Shown: one piece after another, positions 41,226-51,291 of the stretch | How the letters are laid out: each line of letters starts with the position of its first letter | Numbering within the stretch: position 1 is the stretch's first letter | Assembly (NCBI RefSeq): GCF_036492835.1 | Contig: NZ_AP025315.1 | Location: 434,001 to 498,000, forward strand | DNA: 64,000 nt | Source: Fulvitalea axinellae | Lineage (GTDB): Bacteria; Bacteroidota; Bacteroidia; Cytophagales; Cyclobacteriaceae | Reading direction: 5' to 3' | Position numbers and translations under genes: made by a program | Notes under the pieces: model-generated | Databases searched by the model: none | Seen by the model: the letters and a program-made list of their open reading frames with translations, nothing else | What the model was told of the DNA's origin: nothing

Positions 41226-41594
41226 AAGTTGATGAGGCTATAGCGCCTCCTCCCATGTTTTAAAACCAAACGAAAGATACGACAATAGCATTGAATATCT
41301 CATAACAAAGAGAGCGTTTTCGTAAACAAATTCATTCTTTTTTCACGGCTCAGTTTCCTTTTGCCCGCTTCACATCAGGGTGATTTTGTTGAATGTCATA
41401 CGTTTACACGGTTTTTAATACTTACAAGTGATGTATTGGTTTCCTGTGTGGCAGGGCATCTTTTATCAGAAAGATGTTGCGAGCACTATTTGAAGCCATT
41501 TTCGCTATCCAAGTCCATTTATTGCAAAACAATCATAAGAAACCGCAAACATCTGTCAGATGAAGGGGGTTAGAAATGAAAAAAATTAGTCGCT
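41226..41594. other. intergenic region between ECF sigma and DUF4136 genes
   Basis: About 370 bases between divergent genes. A short open frame inside is not protein-like. I see no repeat or hairpin. Confidence 0.5.
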
Positions 41595-42344
41595 ATGTTC
41601 AATCACCCGAAATTATCATTCCTTTTCGCCGTGTTAATGGCGGCGGCGTTATGGGGCTGCTATCCTGATGATGACCGTTCCATCGCCGAAACGGAAGTGA
41701 CACTCACGTATTACGATACGGATTTTGAGAAAGATAACGGTTTCCAAAAATACTCCACTTTCACAATCCGGGATTCCGTGGCCTTGATCAAAGACAAGGA
41801 CAATATCATCGACTCCACGGAATTCTATGCGCCGGGAGGCCCATCAGAGCAACTGATTGATAGCATGCGCCAACATTTTATCAGGCGCGGTTATATAGAA
41901 GTGGACCGTGACGAGAACCCTGACTTTGCGGTCAACGCTACAGCCATCGCTACCAAAAATGTGGTGGTGGGCTATTATCCTTGGTGGAATCCCTTCTATC
42001 CTTGGTATTGGGACTGGTACGGCGGATGGTTCCCGGGTTATACGGGCTGGTATCCATGGTACCCGGGTTACGCCTATAGTTATCGGACGGGCTTCTTGAT
42101 GTTTGAGGTTGTGGATGGAGAGTCGATGAGGAGTTACGAATCTTGGCACGACGATAACCCTGTGATTGGAATACAGGATTATCAGAATCTGGAGTTGCCG
42201 GAATCGGCGCGTTTGAAGTTTCGCTGGCAGGCGAACATAAACGGTTTGATTTCCACCGACGAGGAATACACGCTCAAGTTAGCCTTTAGGGGTATTGACG
42301 AAGCGTTTGAGCAGTCTCCGTATCTGGCAAAAGAACGGAAATAG
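41595..42344 (+). CDS. DUF4136-family lipoprotein
   Basis: 249 aa. Lipoprotein signal (AALWGC), then a domain of the DUF4136 type: YDTDFEKDNGFQKYSTFTI, a DPD-like NPDFAVNATA stretch and a Tyr/Trp-rich middle (YYPWWNPFYPWYWDWYGG) at residues 120-155. The family is often annotated as putative outer-membrane or envelope lipoprotein; function unknown. It is followed after 47 bases by a small beta-barrel gene, so both may be made together. Confidence 0.85.
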   Translation: MFNHPKLSFLFAVLMAAALWGCYPDDDRSIAETEVTLTYYDTDFEKDNGFQKYSTFTIRDSVALIKDKDNIIDSTEFYAPGGPSEQLIDSMRQHFIRRGYIEVDRDENPDFAVNATAIATKNVVVGYYPWWNPFYPWYWDWYGGWFPGYTGWYPWYPGYAYSYRTGFLMFEVVDGESMRSYESWHDDNPVIGIQDYQNLELPESARLKFRWQANINGLISTDEEYTLKLAFRGIDEAFEQSPYLAKERK

Positions 42345-42391
42345 CAACGGAAGGAGTTTACTGCATTGTTGTGCGAAAAAATGATTTTGAG

Positions 42392-43000
42392 ATGAAAAAG
42401 ATACTTCCAATAATATTGCTTGTCTTTGGTTTGGGTCTTAGCGAAAGCTTTGCGCAAACGAGCAACGTGATTTTCAGCGCTGAGTACCAGACAGGGTTCT
42501 TGGTGGGAGACGCAAGGGATTTGGTCGAGAAATACAGCTTCCGCGGTTTCAGCATTAGCGGTGAGGGTTTTGTGGATCAAAACCTAGCTGTAGGCGGTGA
42601 AGTGGGATGGACAGGATTCTATCAAGCTTTCGATAGGCAAACTTACCATTTGCGCCCGGGCGCGGACTTGACAGCTGATCTTTCCAATTATCTATACATT
42701 TTCCCTATAAACGCCACATTCGCATATTATGCGTTTGATGGAGATGCGCCTATCAGGCCGTTCGCAAAAATAGGAGCTGGAGCTTATTATATAGAGAAGG
42801 AAAACGACTTTGGGTATTATTACCAAGAGGATGATGACTGGCGTTTTGGACTTCAACCTGAGGTTGGTGTAATAGCTAGCTTTGGTACGGGCCTTGGCGT
42901 AGTCTTGAAGTCAAAATATACGGTTATATTCTATGACAAGTCAGATATTGATGTGATCTCCTATTTCAACTTTAATGTTGGAGTCACCTTTACCTATTGA
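42392..43000 (+). CDS. small outer-membrane beta-barrel protein
   Basis: 202 aa from the ATG at 42392, chosen because it starts a signal peptide (MKKILPIILLVFGLGLSESFAQ); the frame is open seven codons further up from a GTG. Alternating hydrophobic strands and a terminal aromatic residue (FNVGVTFTY) suggest an eight-stranded barrel of the OmpW/OmpA-like or porin family. Its operon partner is the DUF4136 lipoprotein. Ligand unknown. Confidence 0.85.
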   Translation: MKKILPIILLVFGLGLSESFAQTSNVIFSAEYQTGFLVGDARDLVEKYSFRGFSISGEGFVDQNLAVGGEVGWTGFYQAFDRQTYHLRPGADLTADLSNYLYIFPINATFAYYAFDGDAPIRPFAKIGAGAYYIEKENDFGYYYQEDDDWRFGLQPEVGVIASFGTGLGVVLKSKYTVIFYDKSDIDVISYFNFNVGVTFTY

Positions 43001-43063
43001 TCATTTGTAATGCGGACATTTTCTAATGAGGAAGTAGCCCATTCGGAAAAAATAATCACAATT

Positions 43064-43113
43064 AAGAGTCACGTCACAATCTTTTTAGATTTTGCGTGAC
43101 TCTTTTCTTTTTT
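43064..43113 (+). terminator. terminator of the DUF4136/beta-barrel operon
   Basis: AAGAGTCACG/CGTGACTCTT outer stem with an inner AATCT/AGATT stem, followed by TTCTTTTTT. Confidence 0.85.
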
Positions 43114-43306
43114 AAATATAAGCTGAAGAGCTAGTTGTCAGTGTTTTAAAGGAACCTATTTCTTGGAGTCGGCGGGAAAAGTGTAGCTTGGCCGGATAAT
43201 TCAAAATAATTAATTAAAACATCGATCCAAACATATTTGCAAGTAAGCGACAAATGATAAAATCACATATTAATCACTAATAATGATGGTTGTTTTTTCA
43301 GTATAA

Positions 43307-43608
43307 TACTTTTGGGGATTATAAATTTTATTTTTTTCAAAAACGAAGGTGATGTTTTTGTCCAGTTTCTCTCCTTTGTTTGTCGGGGTTCTTATAGTGT
43401 GTTTGTGAAATAAACTAGGACCGATTAATAATGAGATCTCGACAGAAAACGCATATTGAGTAAGTTAAATGTTTGCTTCTCGCAAAAGAGCGGAGAGTCC
43501 ATTACTCTATTCTCATACTTCCAGACAAACCATCATTTTTTTGAATATGCCCCCGTTTAGAATTCCGCTTGAATATGAGTGGAAGGGGGCTCTTTATTGG
43601 CAAAAATA
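43307..43608 (+). ncRNA. candidate small RNA
   Basis: A Bacteroidota -7 type box TACTTTTG (43307-43314; TTG 14 bases upstream, closer than usual) is followed about 245 bases later by a compound hairpin: GCCCCC ... GGGGGC outer stem and TTCCGCT/AGTGGAA inner stem (43559-43600), then TCTTTATT. No protein gene ends near this terminator, so an untranslated transcript of about 290 bases is plausible. No known RNA family recognised. Confidence 0.35.
43559..43608 (+). terminator. orphan terminator-like hairpin
   Basis: Six GC pairs enclose a second 7-bp stem, followed by a T-rich tail. No coding gene ends within 500 bases upstream. Confidence 0.6.
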
Positions 43609-44072
43609 AATTTTGAGGTCTATTGTCGAAAGTGTATTAGTGCTGAGAGGGTAAGTGGAGTGTTAGCGTAATAGGTATGTTTGAGATGCCGAAAATTCGC
43701 TTCCCCACCAATATGACTAATGACTTTCAACGCGGACAAGGTACCTATCGATGGCGGATAGGGTGTTGTTCTATAAGTGTAAACCGCTTAGTGGGATTGC
43801 TGTGTTTAATTTTTATCGGAAAGGTGGATGGACAAGTTTTGTCCCATTTACTTATCCGAAACTTTATGTGTAACCGCATGTGGATACTTGTGTAAGAAAC
43901 ATCGTGTTGGTTTCCGTTCAACGTAAGCGGTGATCGGTAGTTGGAAGAAAAGATGTCGTTAACTTTTGTTTTGGATTCCTAACGATTCCGCCTGATTTCA
44001 TATAGGCAATGTTTCTGAAACCCGTGTTCTATAGCATTTGGGTTACCTCATTTACTTTACAAATTATCACTT

Positions 44073-47000
44073 ATGCGAAAGACATTTTTACTATTCTTTT
44101 TATGCGTAATTTACCTGTTGCCTATTCAGGCCCAGGATTACCCCCAGTCCAAAGACTGGTTTTTTAAAAAAACGGAGTTCCAGAATTGGAGCCCTGCTTC
44201 TGAGAGTGCCGACCCGGATATTGAATTTCATATCTCAAGGGTCCCCCTAAAAGAACGTTTTCAGTTTAGGGCGTCGCAGGCTGACCCGAGTATAGACCCG
44301 AACCGGAGAATGGGAATATGGTCCGGGCTTCCGGAGAATGTGCGCGGATCTAACTCCGCTTTCGAGTACGCTTTCTCCGCTTGGCAATACACCGATGTGT
44401 TCGCCCGCTGGAATGGTGGCGGTAAGCGGATAACCATCCCGCCGGCTTCGCATATAGAGGCGGCTCACCGGAACGGTACCCAAATGCTCGGCAATATTAT
44501 CTGGGCTTGGGGTGATAACTCGATGCAGGAGCATACGGAAATGGTTCGAAAGGAAAACGGCGTTTATGTCAATGCGGTAAAGCTGGTGGAAATGGCCAAA
44601 TTTTACGGATTTGACGGTTGGGCTTTCAATGTGGAGACAACCACTAACGTCCCCAAAGAACCGCTGGTGCTTTTTATGCAGGCTATGCGCGAATATGCCA
44701 CCTCGCAAGGGCTCTCAAACTTCCGTACTTTATGGTATGATGCCAGAAGCAATGCGGGAAGTATTCGCTTTACGGAAGAGTTAACTTCGAACAACGACCA
44801 TTATTTTGATTATAATGGCGAAACGGTTTCCGACGTTTTCTTTCTCAATTACAATTGGTATTCCGATAGGCTTGACCGTTCTATAAGCCGAGCGAAAAGC
44901 CTGGGAAGGGATCCCTATGATGTACATGCGGGTATCTATACCAATGGAAACCGCAGCAACTATGCTGACCTTGGCCGTAAGGAAGTGTCTATATGCCTGT
45001 GGCTTGAAAGCAGTAACGGCGACGCTTCGGACACTCCTTTGGAATTTATGAACAGTGCCCTGAAAAACACCTCCAAAGTATGGGCTGGGCCAAACGGCGA
45101 CCCAAGCCGTCCGGGTACGCCTAGAAACGATTCGGATTATGCGGCTGGTTATTCGTTTTTTATCGCTGACCGTTCGGCGATTAAGGAATATCCGTTTGTA
45201 ACCCGATTCAATACGGGAAGCGGCGTGTTTTTCTCCGTAGCCGGTGATGAAATTTGGGAAAAAGAATGGAGCGACGTGAGCTTGCAGGACGTTTTGCCTA
45301 CTTGGAGATGGTGGTGGAGCCAGGGCGGTCAAAACCTCAAGACTTCCATCTATTATGAAGACGCTTACGAAGGCGGCGCCTCGGTTAGAATCAACGGGGA
45401 TGTTTCCGGCGAAAATGTTCTGAATCTTTACAAAGTAAAACTACCTGTAAGCCAAGCGACCGAGTTGGCTTTGACTTATAAGTTGAAAGATACCGACGCC
45501 GGCGCCGCTTCGGGACTGGAAGTGGGTGTCGCTTTTGAAAACGGCTCAAGCCTCAGCGGTTTTACCTTCCACCCTGTCGGGAATTTGGAAAAGGAAGGAT
45601 GGAATACCAAAACGGTTAGTTTGGCCCAGCACGCCGGACAAACTATGGCGGTGATAGCCTTGAAAGTCAGCGGATCCATCAACGATTACGATTTGCGTCT
45701 TGGGGAGCTTTCCCTTACGGACGGAGTCGTTGACTCGCCGGCTAGTCCAACGGCTATCAACGTGGCCAGCCTCGCGCAGACGGGCGACAAACTTTCGGCT
45801 AAGTTGACGTGGTCTTTGCCGGGCAATCCGCGCTATAACGAGGACGCCGACGTTTCGTATTTCGAAGTATACCAGACTACTTCCGACGGAAAAGACCATT
45901 TTATCGGGCGCTCGGTAGCGAGGGCTTTTATAGCCAAAGACCACAAAATACAGCCTGATGGTGGCAACGTCAACCTTAAGGTTGTATCCGTAGGAATGGA
46001 TGGAAAGACCAAAAGCGCTCCGATCAATGGCAGTGTAGCTTGGGATCCGGAGCCGGAAGCGGATTTTGCCACAGGTCTGGCCCTGCAAGGGCTTCCGGTC
46101 GAATTTACGAACGAGTCAAATGCCGCGACCACGTATGAGTGGACTTTCGAAGGAGGAACCCCGGCTACGAGCACTGACGCAAATCCTCAGGTGACGTATT
46201 CGGAGAACGGGACTTACACCGTTGCGTTGAAAGCGAAACACGCCGACGGAACGCGGGAGTCGGTTTTGGAAAAGAAAGTGGTGGTGGTACCGCAAGTGGC
46301 TAACAATACTTTGAACTCCGACTTCGAGGTTACGAACCCTAACCCTGAGCAGGGTGAAAGGATCGATTTTAATTTTACAGGAAATCCGGGACTCACATAC
46401 GGGCCTACTTCCGGCATTGATGTGCCCGCCGGAGTTGGCAGAGACCAAAGTTCGGGAGATATAGATCTTTCGGGCGGACCGCTTACGATTTCTTTCTGGA
46501 TCAGAAGGGACAGTTGGCAAAAGGATTACCAAATATTCATGGGAGTCCACAACGGCGTTACCATCAATTGGAAGTACAGCGCTGTGCAGGCCAAACTCCA
46601 TAACGCTGGTGCGGCGGGCAAAAACTTGGGAAGAACCTCAAACAGGGTGGTCACCAAGCAGTGGACGCATTTGGCGCTTGTTTATGATGGGGTTAACCTG
46701 ACGATGTACCAAGATGGCGAGGCCGTAAGTACCCGTAGCGATGGAATAGGTTTTGGCATAAACGCCAAGGGTAGATTCTATATCGGAAGCGATTCTTATA
46801 AAGCGATGAATTTTGTTGTGGACGAGATTCGTTTCTGGAAAGAGGCCCGTACGGCCGAGCAGGTTAAGGAGTTTATGTTTAAGGAAATTCCGGCTCCATA
46901 TCCGGCTGCGTTAGCCCATTATTGGCCGCTGGACGAGAACTCGGGCAATACGGCGACTGATGTGGTTGGCAACAATACCATCCAGATGAATAATATCAGC

Positions 47001-48620
47001 TGGACAACGGGATCGCCTTATGTTCAGGCCGTATCGCCGGTGCCGGTCCGTGATTTCTCTTACGAGTGGACATTCGATGGCGCGGTAGATCCATACAGCG
47101 AAGAGGCCAGCCCGAGAGTTCGTTATATGAATGCGGGTACTTATCCTGTTAGTCTGAAAATCACCACTACAGGAGGTGTGGATGTGGAAACCAAGACCGG
47201 GTATATCACCGTAGGCGAGGCTGACAACGTAGCGCCTGTGGCGGTTATAGCGGGTGAGTATTCTCCGAAAACAAATACCGCCGTAACCTTCAGCAGTGAA
47301 GGGACCGTGGATTCCGACGGAACTGTAGCCGGCTATGCGTGGGACTTTGGCGACGGAAACTCGTCGACCGACGCGAACCCGACACATACTTATACCATAG
47401 CCGGAGATTATACGGTAAGCCTTACCGTTACCGATAACGAGGGCGCCACTGCCTCGGTAACCAAAGCTATTACCGTTACGGATGAAGTTGTGGCTCCGAC
47501 CGTCTTGGCACAGGGAGGAATCGTGAATATTTCGGAGAGTTGGACAACGGTCAACTTGGATGACACTTACAGTTCCATGGTAGTAGTGGCTACGCCTGTT
47601 ACTGAAGTCAACGCCTCTTTGGCTCCTTTTGTGGTGCGAATCAGAAACGCGTCGGGAAGTTCATTTGAGATAAAACTGCAATCTACAGGAACGGGAACTG
47701 TAGGCACTAGGCCTGTACATTACCTTGCGGTAGAGGAAGGCGACTATACTGAAGCGGAACATGGCGTGAAGATGTCGGCGCAAAAAGTCACATCCACCAA
47801 GACCGCCTATAAGTGGAATTATCCTGGCAAAGGCGAGCAGATTAGCCTTGCGGCATTCTCCTCTCCTGTTGTTGTAGGACAGGTGATGACTTATAACGAT
47901 AGCCGTTGGTCGGTTTTCTATTCCGATAACGGAAACCTCGGTTCCCCTACCTCGTCCGTGGCTTACATAGGCAAACATGTCGGAGCGGGTCCGGATACGG
48001 ATCGTCAATCCGAAACTGTAGGATATATAGTGATGGAGTCAGGCACCACGGCAGATTTGGGCAAAGCTTCCCTGAAAGCGGGAATTGCTACGGGAGTTAC
48101 CGGATTTACCAGAAACCCTAACGGGAAAGTGTACAGCCATAACTATAATGAGGCTACGGGAGCGGTAGCCAGCATATCCGGAATGTCGGGCAGTGACGGC
48201 GCATGGGCCAACCTTGTGGGAACAGGTGGTTTGAATACGACTTCATTGACATTGGCTTTGGATGAAGACCAAGTGGCCGACACTGAGCGTAAGCATTCGG
48301 AAGAAATCGTGTCTTATATAGTATTCGCCGATAAATCCGACATTGGCGTACAGCAAAGAACCAGTATTGGAGATAATAGAGAAAGTCTTCAGCTTAGTAC
48401 AGATATGGCGGTTTGGCCGAATCCGGCGACGGACCAAGTTAATATTTCCTTGGCGGGAGATTTCTCGTATACACTTTATAGCCAAAACGGAGCGACTATC
48501 AGTTCCAGGAATGCAAACGGTGAAGCCAGTGTTGATGTCAATGCTTTGGCGAACGGATTCTATGTTCTTAAAATTATTCACGGTAATGAAACCGCAGCGA
48601 TTAGAGTCTTAAAGAAATAA
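44073..48620 (+). CDS. GH85 endo-beta-N-acetylglucosaminidase, multidomain, T9SS-secreted
   Basis: 1515 aa. Hydrolyses the GlcNAc-GlcNAc bond in the N-glycan core. The signal peptide ends PIQAQ. The GH85 barrel covers about residues 60-400 with YTDVFARWNGGGKRITIPP, HRNGTQMLGNIIW, the catalytic Asn186-x-Glu188 in WAFNVET, LWYDARSNAG and DVFFLNYNW. It is followed by a GH85-associated jelly roll (about 430-550), a FnIII-like segment (560-655), a PKD domain (665-740), a LamG/concanavalin-like domain (about 775-945), two more PKD domains (about 990-1050, 1055-1135), a beta-rich unknown segment (1140-1330) and a T9SS type A domain (VWPNPATDQVNIS ... GFYVLKI). Tail-to-tail with the second SusC/SusD operon, which likely imports its products. 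Confidence 0.93.
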   Translation: MRKTFLLFFLCVIYLLPIQAQDYPQSKDWFFKKTEFQNWSPASESADPDIEFHISRVPLKERFQFRASQADPSIDPNRRMGIWSGLPENVRGSNSAFEYAFSAWQYTDVFARWNGGGKRITIPPASHIEAAHRNGTQMLGNIIWAWGDNSMQEHTEMVRKENGVYVNAVKLVEMAKFYGFDGWAFNVETTTNVPKEPLVLFMQAMREYATSQGLSNFRTLWYDARSNAGSIRFTEELTSNNDHYFDYNGETVSDVFFLNYNWYSDRLDRSISRAKSLGRDPYDVHAGIYTNGNRSNYADLGRKEVSICLWLESSNGDASDTPLEFMNSALKNTSKVWAGPNGDPSRPGTPRNDSDYAAGYSFFIADRSAIKEYPFVTRFNTGSGVFFSVAGDEIWEKEWSDVSLQDVLPTWRWWWSQGGQNLKTSIYYEDAYEGGASVRINGDVSGENVLNLYKVKLPVSQATELALTYKLKDTDAGAASGLEVGVAFENGSSLSGFTFHPVGNLEKEGWNTKTVSLAQHAGQTMAVIALKVSGSINDYDLRLGELSLTDGVVDSPASPTAINVASLAQTGDKLSAKLTWSLPGNPRYNEDADVSYFEVYQTTSDGKDHFIGRSVARAFIAKDHKIQPDGGNVNLKVVSVGMDGKTKSAPINGSVAWDPEPEADFATGLALQGLPVEFTNESNAATTYEWTFEGGTPATSTDANPQVTYSENGTYTVALKAKHADGTRESVLEKKVVVVPQVANNTLNSDFEVTNPNPEQGERIDFNFTGNPGLTYGPTSGIDVPAGVGRDQSSGDIDLSGGPLTISFWIRRDSWQKDYQIFMGVHNGVTINWKYSAVQAKLHNAGAAGKNLGRTSNRVVTKQWTHLALVYDGVNLTMYQDGEAVSTRSDGIGFGINAKGRFYIGSDSYKAMNFVVDEIRFWKEARTAEQVKEFMFKEIPAPYPAALAHYWPLDENSGNTATDVVGNNTIQMNNISWTTGSPYVQAVSPVPVRDFSYEWTFDGAVDPYSEEASPRVRYMNAGTYPVSLKITTTGGVDVETKTGYITVGEADNVAPVAVIAGEYSPKTNTAVTFSSEGTVDSDGTVAGYAWDFGDGNSSTDANPTHTYTIAGDYTVSLTVTDNEGATASVTKAITVTDEVVAPTVLAQGGIVNISESWTTVNLDDTYSSMVVVATPVTEVNASLAPFVVRIRNASGSSFEIKLQSTGTGTVGTRPVHYLAVEEGDYTEAEHGVKMSAQKVTSTKTAYKWNYPGKGEQISLAAFSSPVVVGQVMTYNDSRWSVFYSDNGNLGSPTSSVAYIGKHVGAGPDTDRQSETVGYIVMESGTTADLGKASLKAGIATGVTGFTRNPNGKVYSHNYNEATGAVASISGMSGSDGAWANLVGTGGLNTTSLTLALDEDQVADTERKHSEEIVSYIVFADKSDIGVQQRTSIGDNRESLQLSTDMAVWPNPATDQVNISLAGDFSYTLYSQNGATISSRNANGEASVDVNALANGFYVLKIIHGNETAAIRVLKK

Positions 48621-48755
48621 TCGGGGAGTAAGAATTCTTATTGACCAGATAATAAATATGGACTGTCGATTTTATCGGCGGTCCGTTCTCGTATTTTCAA
48701 TGGTGAAATTTTCCTTTGTTTAAACTGATTATAGTGAGGCTAAAGAAACAAAAAA

Positions 48756-48784
48756 AGAGGTTGGGCCGCATTGGCCCAACCTCT
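48756..48784 (-). terminator. terminator of the second SusC/SusD operon
   Basis: A perfect 12-bp stem (AGAGGTTGGGCC/GGCCCAACCTCT) with a 5-base loop, followed on the minus strand by TTTTTTGTTTC. It lies between convergent genes. Confidence 0.9.
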
Positions 48785-48849
48785 ACATTTTAATATGGGT
48801 TCCACTCATTATCTTATTTGCCCGTTTCCTTGGGCAATGATCTCTGAAT

Positions 48850-49821
48850 TTAGAGTTTTTGTCCCGCCTTTATTGGCACATTGGGCTGTCTATGCTGGCC
48901 GTATTCCAAAAACTTGGCTCCATCTCCAGCGTCGGACACTTCTATCTTAGCCCAAGCATAATACACTTCTGTGTCCGAAGCCCAAAATTCTAATCCAATA
49001 TAACCCGATTTCCCGTTCAAGTCAGAATACTCAGGGCTTGTGACATACGCAAATTCAGCGTAGCTCTTATCTGGATTGTAGACTACGCCTGTGCCGTTCC
49101 AATTACTGTCTGGGCCTATCACGGTTCCTTCTTCCAGAAAGACTACCCGGTGTCCGTTGACGGGATCGGCTTTAGAAACGACCCTGTTTCTCCACAGTTC
49201 AAGGTTTACTCGTTTTGCGCCTGTGTTTGATGTAAGGGATGAGGTCCAGAAAGCTACCCATGACTCTACAGCCTCGTCGTTGGAAAGGTCAAATGATCCT
49301 GACCAAGTCTTGTCGGCGGAAACCAGAATGTCATAGTCGAGTACATAGTCGTCTACCAAATCCTTAATGGCATCTATATAGATAAAATCCCGGGCCTGTA
49401 TTACCGAACCGCCATTGAGGTTTGAAATTTTAAGCGTAAGTCTTTTGGTGTCGCCTTGTTCCAAGGCTTTGGGATTCACATATACAGTGACTTTCCCGGC
49501 AGTGAGTCCCTTCTTTTTATCCTCATCGGAAAGGTCCGCATCGCTCAGCTTAACTTGGGTCGGTTCAACTTTATAATCGCCAGCGTCAAGGTTGAGTGAT
49601 GATATATCGACGCTGACCGTACCGGAATACCCTCTGATCCCCAAAAGGCTGACGTCAATGGTTTCGAAATCGTTATCGTCGCTTAGAATCAAAAGTTGTT
49701 GTGGTTTTGACTCCTTGAATCCTGTCATAGGACTGGTTACATCGTCATCATTGTTACAGGAATACAAAAAGGCCGTTCCCAATAGCGCTATGGCAAGAAG
49801 TCTGAATTTTATAATGTCCAT
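48850..49821 (-). CDS. lipoprotein of a SusC/SusD operon, probable surface glycan-binding protein
   Basis: 323 aa. Lipoprotein signal (TAFLYSC) with acidic residues after the Cys (NNDDD), typical of surface-exported lipoproteins. The N-terminal half reads like a DUF1735/BT_3987-type Ig domain (TIDVSLLGIRGYSGTVSVDI, then VYVNPKALEQGDTKRLTLKI), and the rest is beta-rich with many Trp/Tyr. It starts 22 bases after SusD, the position usually taken by surface glycan-binding proteins. No catalytic residues recognised. Confidence 0.75.
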   Translation of the reverse strand: MDIIKFRLLAIALLGTAFLYSCNNDDDVTSPMTGFKESKPQQLLILSDDNDFETIDVSLLGIRGYSGTVSVDISSLNLDAGDYKVEPTQVKLSDADLSDEDKKKGLTAGKVTVYVNPKALEQGDTKRLTLKISNLNGGSVIQARDFIYIDAIKDLVDDYVLDYDILVSADKTWSGSFDLSNDEAVESWVAFWTSSLTSNTGAKRVNLELWRNRVVSKADPVNGHRVVFLEEGTVIGPDSNWNGTGVVYNPDKSYAEFAYVTSPEYSDLNGKSGYIGLEFWASDTEVYYAWAKIEVSDAGDGAKFLEYGQHRQPNVPIKAGQKL

Positions 49822-49843
49822 GATTTGATTTCTTTACAATGGA

Positions 49844-51277
49844 TTAAAACTTGTCCCACCAAAGGCGAGTAGCCTCATTGTCTTCACCGCCAAGAAGCTT
49901 GACCCCTACTTCATAAACTTTCGCGTTCTCCACAGTCTCACCATTTCCGTAAGCTAGGCGTACCGGGATTTTTTTGGTCGGGTTTACTGCGTTTGGTGTT
50001 GGGGTAAGCACCGGAAAATCGAATTTTCTCCACGCTCTCCAAGCGTCATATGGCTGAAAGAAAAGAGAAACCCATTTCTGGTTGCCTAACAGTTCTTTGG
50101 ATTTGGAGTCTTGCCATGCGATGGAAGAGCCTTTCAGGTATTCGTCAATAAGCGTTTCCTCAGTGACATCGAATTGTTCCATTGATGAGCGCACGCCTTT
50201 TTCATACGCCTCCTTTGCGGTGATTCCCGATATCCAGCCAAGAGACGCGGCCTCGGCGATATTGAGCCATGTTTGAGAGGCCGTAAGGACGGGCATGGGG
50301 GTGTCGGCGGAGTTGATATATGTGCCGAAACTGGAGATTGTCGATTTGGAAAAAGCGGAAGCTTCGGCCTGCTTCAGTCCGTAAGGCATGCCCACATATT
50401 TTCCTTCTTCCGGGTCTTCGGCGGGATTGTAATCCGTAGGGGAATTGATGAAAGCATCTATTCTAGGGTCATTAGTTTTTTCCATGAAATCGACAAAAAT
50501 GTCACTTGGAGCATAGTCAAAGCGCCCTGATTTATCGGTAAACCAAAAGTTACGCTGGCCGTCTTTGTCGAAATGCAGGTAGTTGATGTTGTCGGAAACA
50601 TCAACTATGCCTCCCCTGGCGTATGCTTCGGCGAAATAAGTTTTGGCCTGCGCTAAGTCAGTGTCGGAAATTCTGACCGCCGCTTGCATAATCAGGGAGT
50701 TGGCGAATTTTTTCCAATGAGCGACATCCCCGCCCAGCATAGGATCCCCGCCAATGGCTCCTTTTGACTCGTCTAAAGCCGCTTCGCCTTGAGCAAGGGA
50801 TTCCAATACGCCTGCGTAAATGTCCTTCTCGGCATCGTATTTCGGCGTTAAGTTCGCTGTGCCCTGTAACGCTTCGGAAAAAGGAACCGGCCCGAAAGTG
50901 TCAACGGTTATCAGATAAAAGTAAGCCTGAAGTATTTTGGAAGCGGCTTTGATATTACCGTAGATCTCTTGAGGGTCTTCAAGATCGATGATAAATTGAA
51001 GGTCCATTAACGGTCCGCTGTACACTCCGGCAAAATTGCCTCTGAATGTTTCGTAATGGGATTCCGAGGTATAGTATGTTCTGGACATCTGCTGCGTCCA
51101 CAAGGCCATCGAGGAGTTTGTGCCTCCGGTACTGAACAATCCGTTAGCGAAGAGCGCTTCCACGTTTACCGTAGAGGGGGCGTTGGGGTTTTTATTTATA
51201 TCGTCGAACTCTCCGGGATCACAGGCCAATAAAGTTGAGATCAAGACGCCCGCAAGGATTTTTATATATTTTTTCAT
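49844..51277 (-). CDS. SusD-like lipoprotein (locus 2)
   Basis: 477 aa. Lipoprotein signal (LISTLLAC) followed by DPGEFDDINKNPNAPS, the usual start of the shorter SusD/RagB group (PF12771 type). The helical repeats carry KAASKILQAYFYLITVDTFG and the C-terminus has LFFQPYDAWRAWRKFDFP. Binds glycans above its SusC, whose gene ends 14 bases upstream. Confidence 0.95.
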   Translation of the reverse strand: MKKYIKILAGVLISTLLACDPGEFDDINKNPNAPSTVNVEALFANGLFSTGGTNSSMALWTQQMSRTYYTSESHYETFRGNFAGVYSGPLMDLQFIIDLEDPQEIYGNIKAASKILQAYFYLITVDTFGPVPFSEALQGTANLTPKYDAEKDIYAGVLESLAQGEAALDESKGAIGGDPMLGGDVAHWKKFANSLIMQAAVRISDTDLAQAKTYFAEAYARGGIVDVSDNINYLHFDKDGQRNFWFTDKSGRFDYAPSDIFVDFMEKTNDPRIDAFINSPTDYNPAEDPEEGKYVGMPYGLKQAEASAFSKSTISSFGTYINSADTPMPVLTASQTWLNIAEAASLGWISGITAKEAYEKGVRSSMEQFDVTEETLIDEYLKGSSIAWQDSKSKELLGNQKWVSLFFQPYDAWRAWRKFDFPVLTPTPNAVNPTKKIPVRLAYGNGETVENAKVYEVGVKLLGGEDNEATRLWWDKF

Positions 51278-51291
51278 GGTGAGATTTCTTT

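Larger units (their letters stand above)
43001..44072. other. kilobase without protein genes, possible small RNA
   Basis: Starts with a terminator (43064-43113). In the middle are a promoter-like TACTTTTG (43307-43314) and a strong hairpin with T-rich tail (43559-43608). A 72-codon open frame at 43677-43895 lacks protein-like features. The remaining part precedes the GH85 gene and should carry its promoter, which I cannot place. Confidence 0.5.

Noticed and set aside
43677-43895. 72-codon plus-strand frame in the gene-free kilobase
   Set aside because: No hydrophobic core, domain or conserved start; the composition resembles translated spacer.
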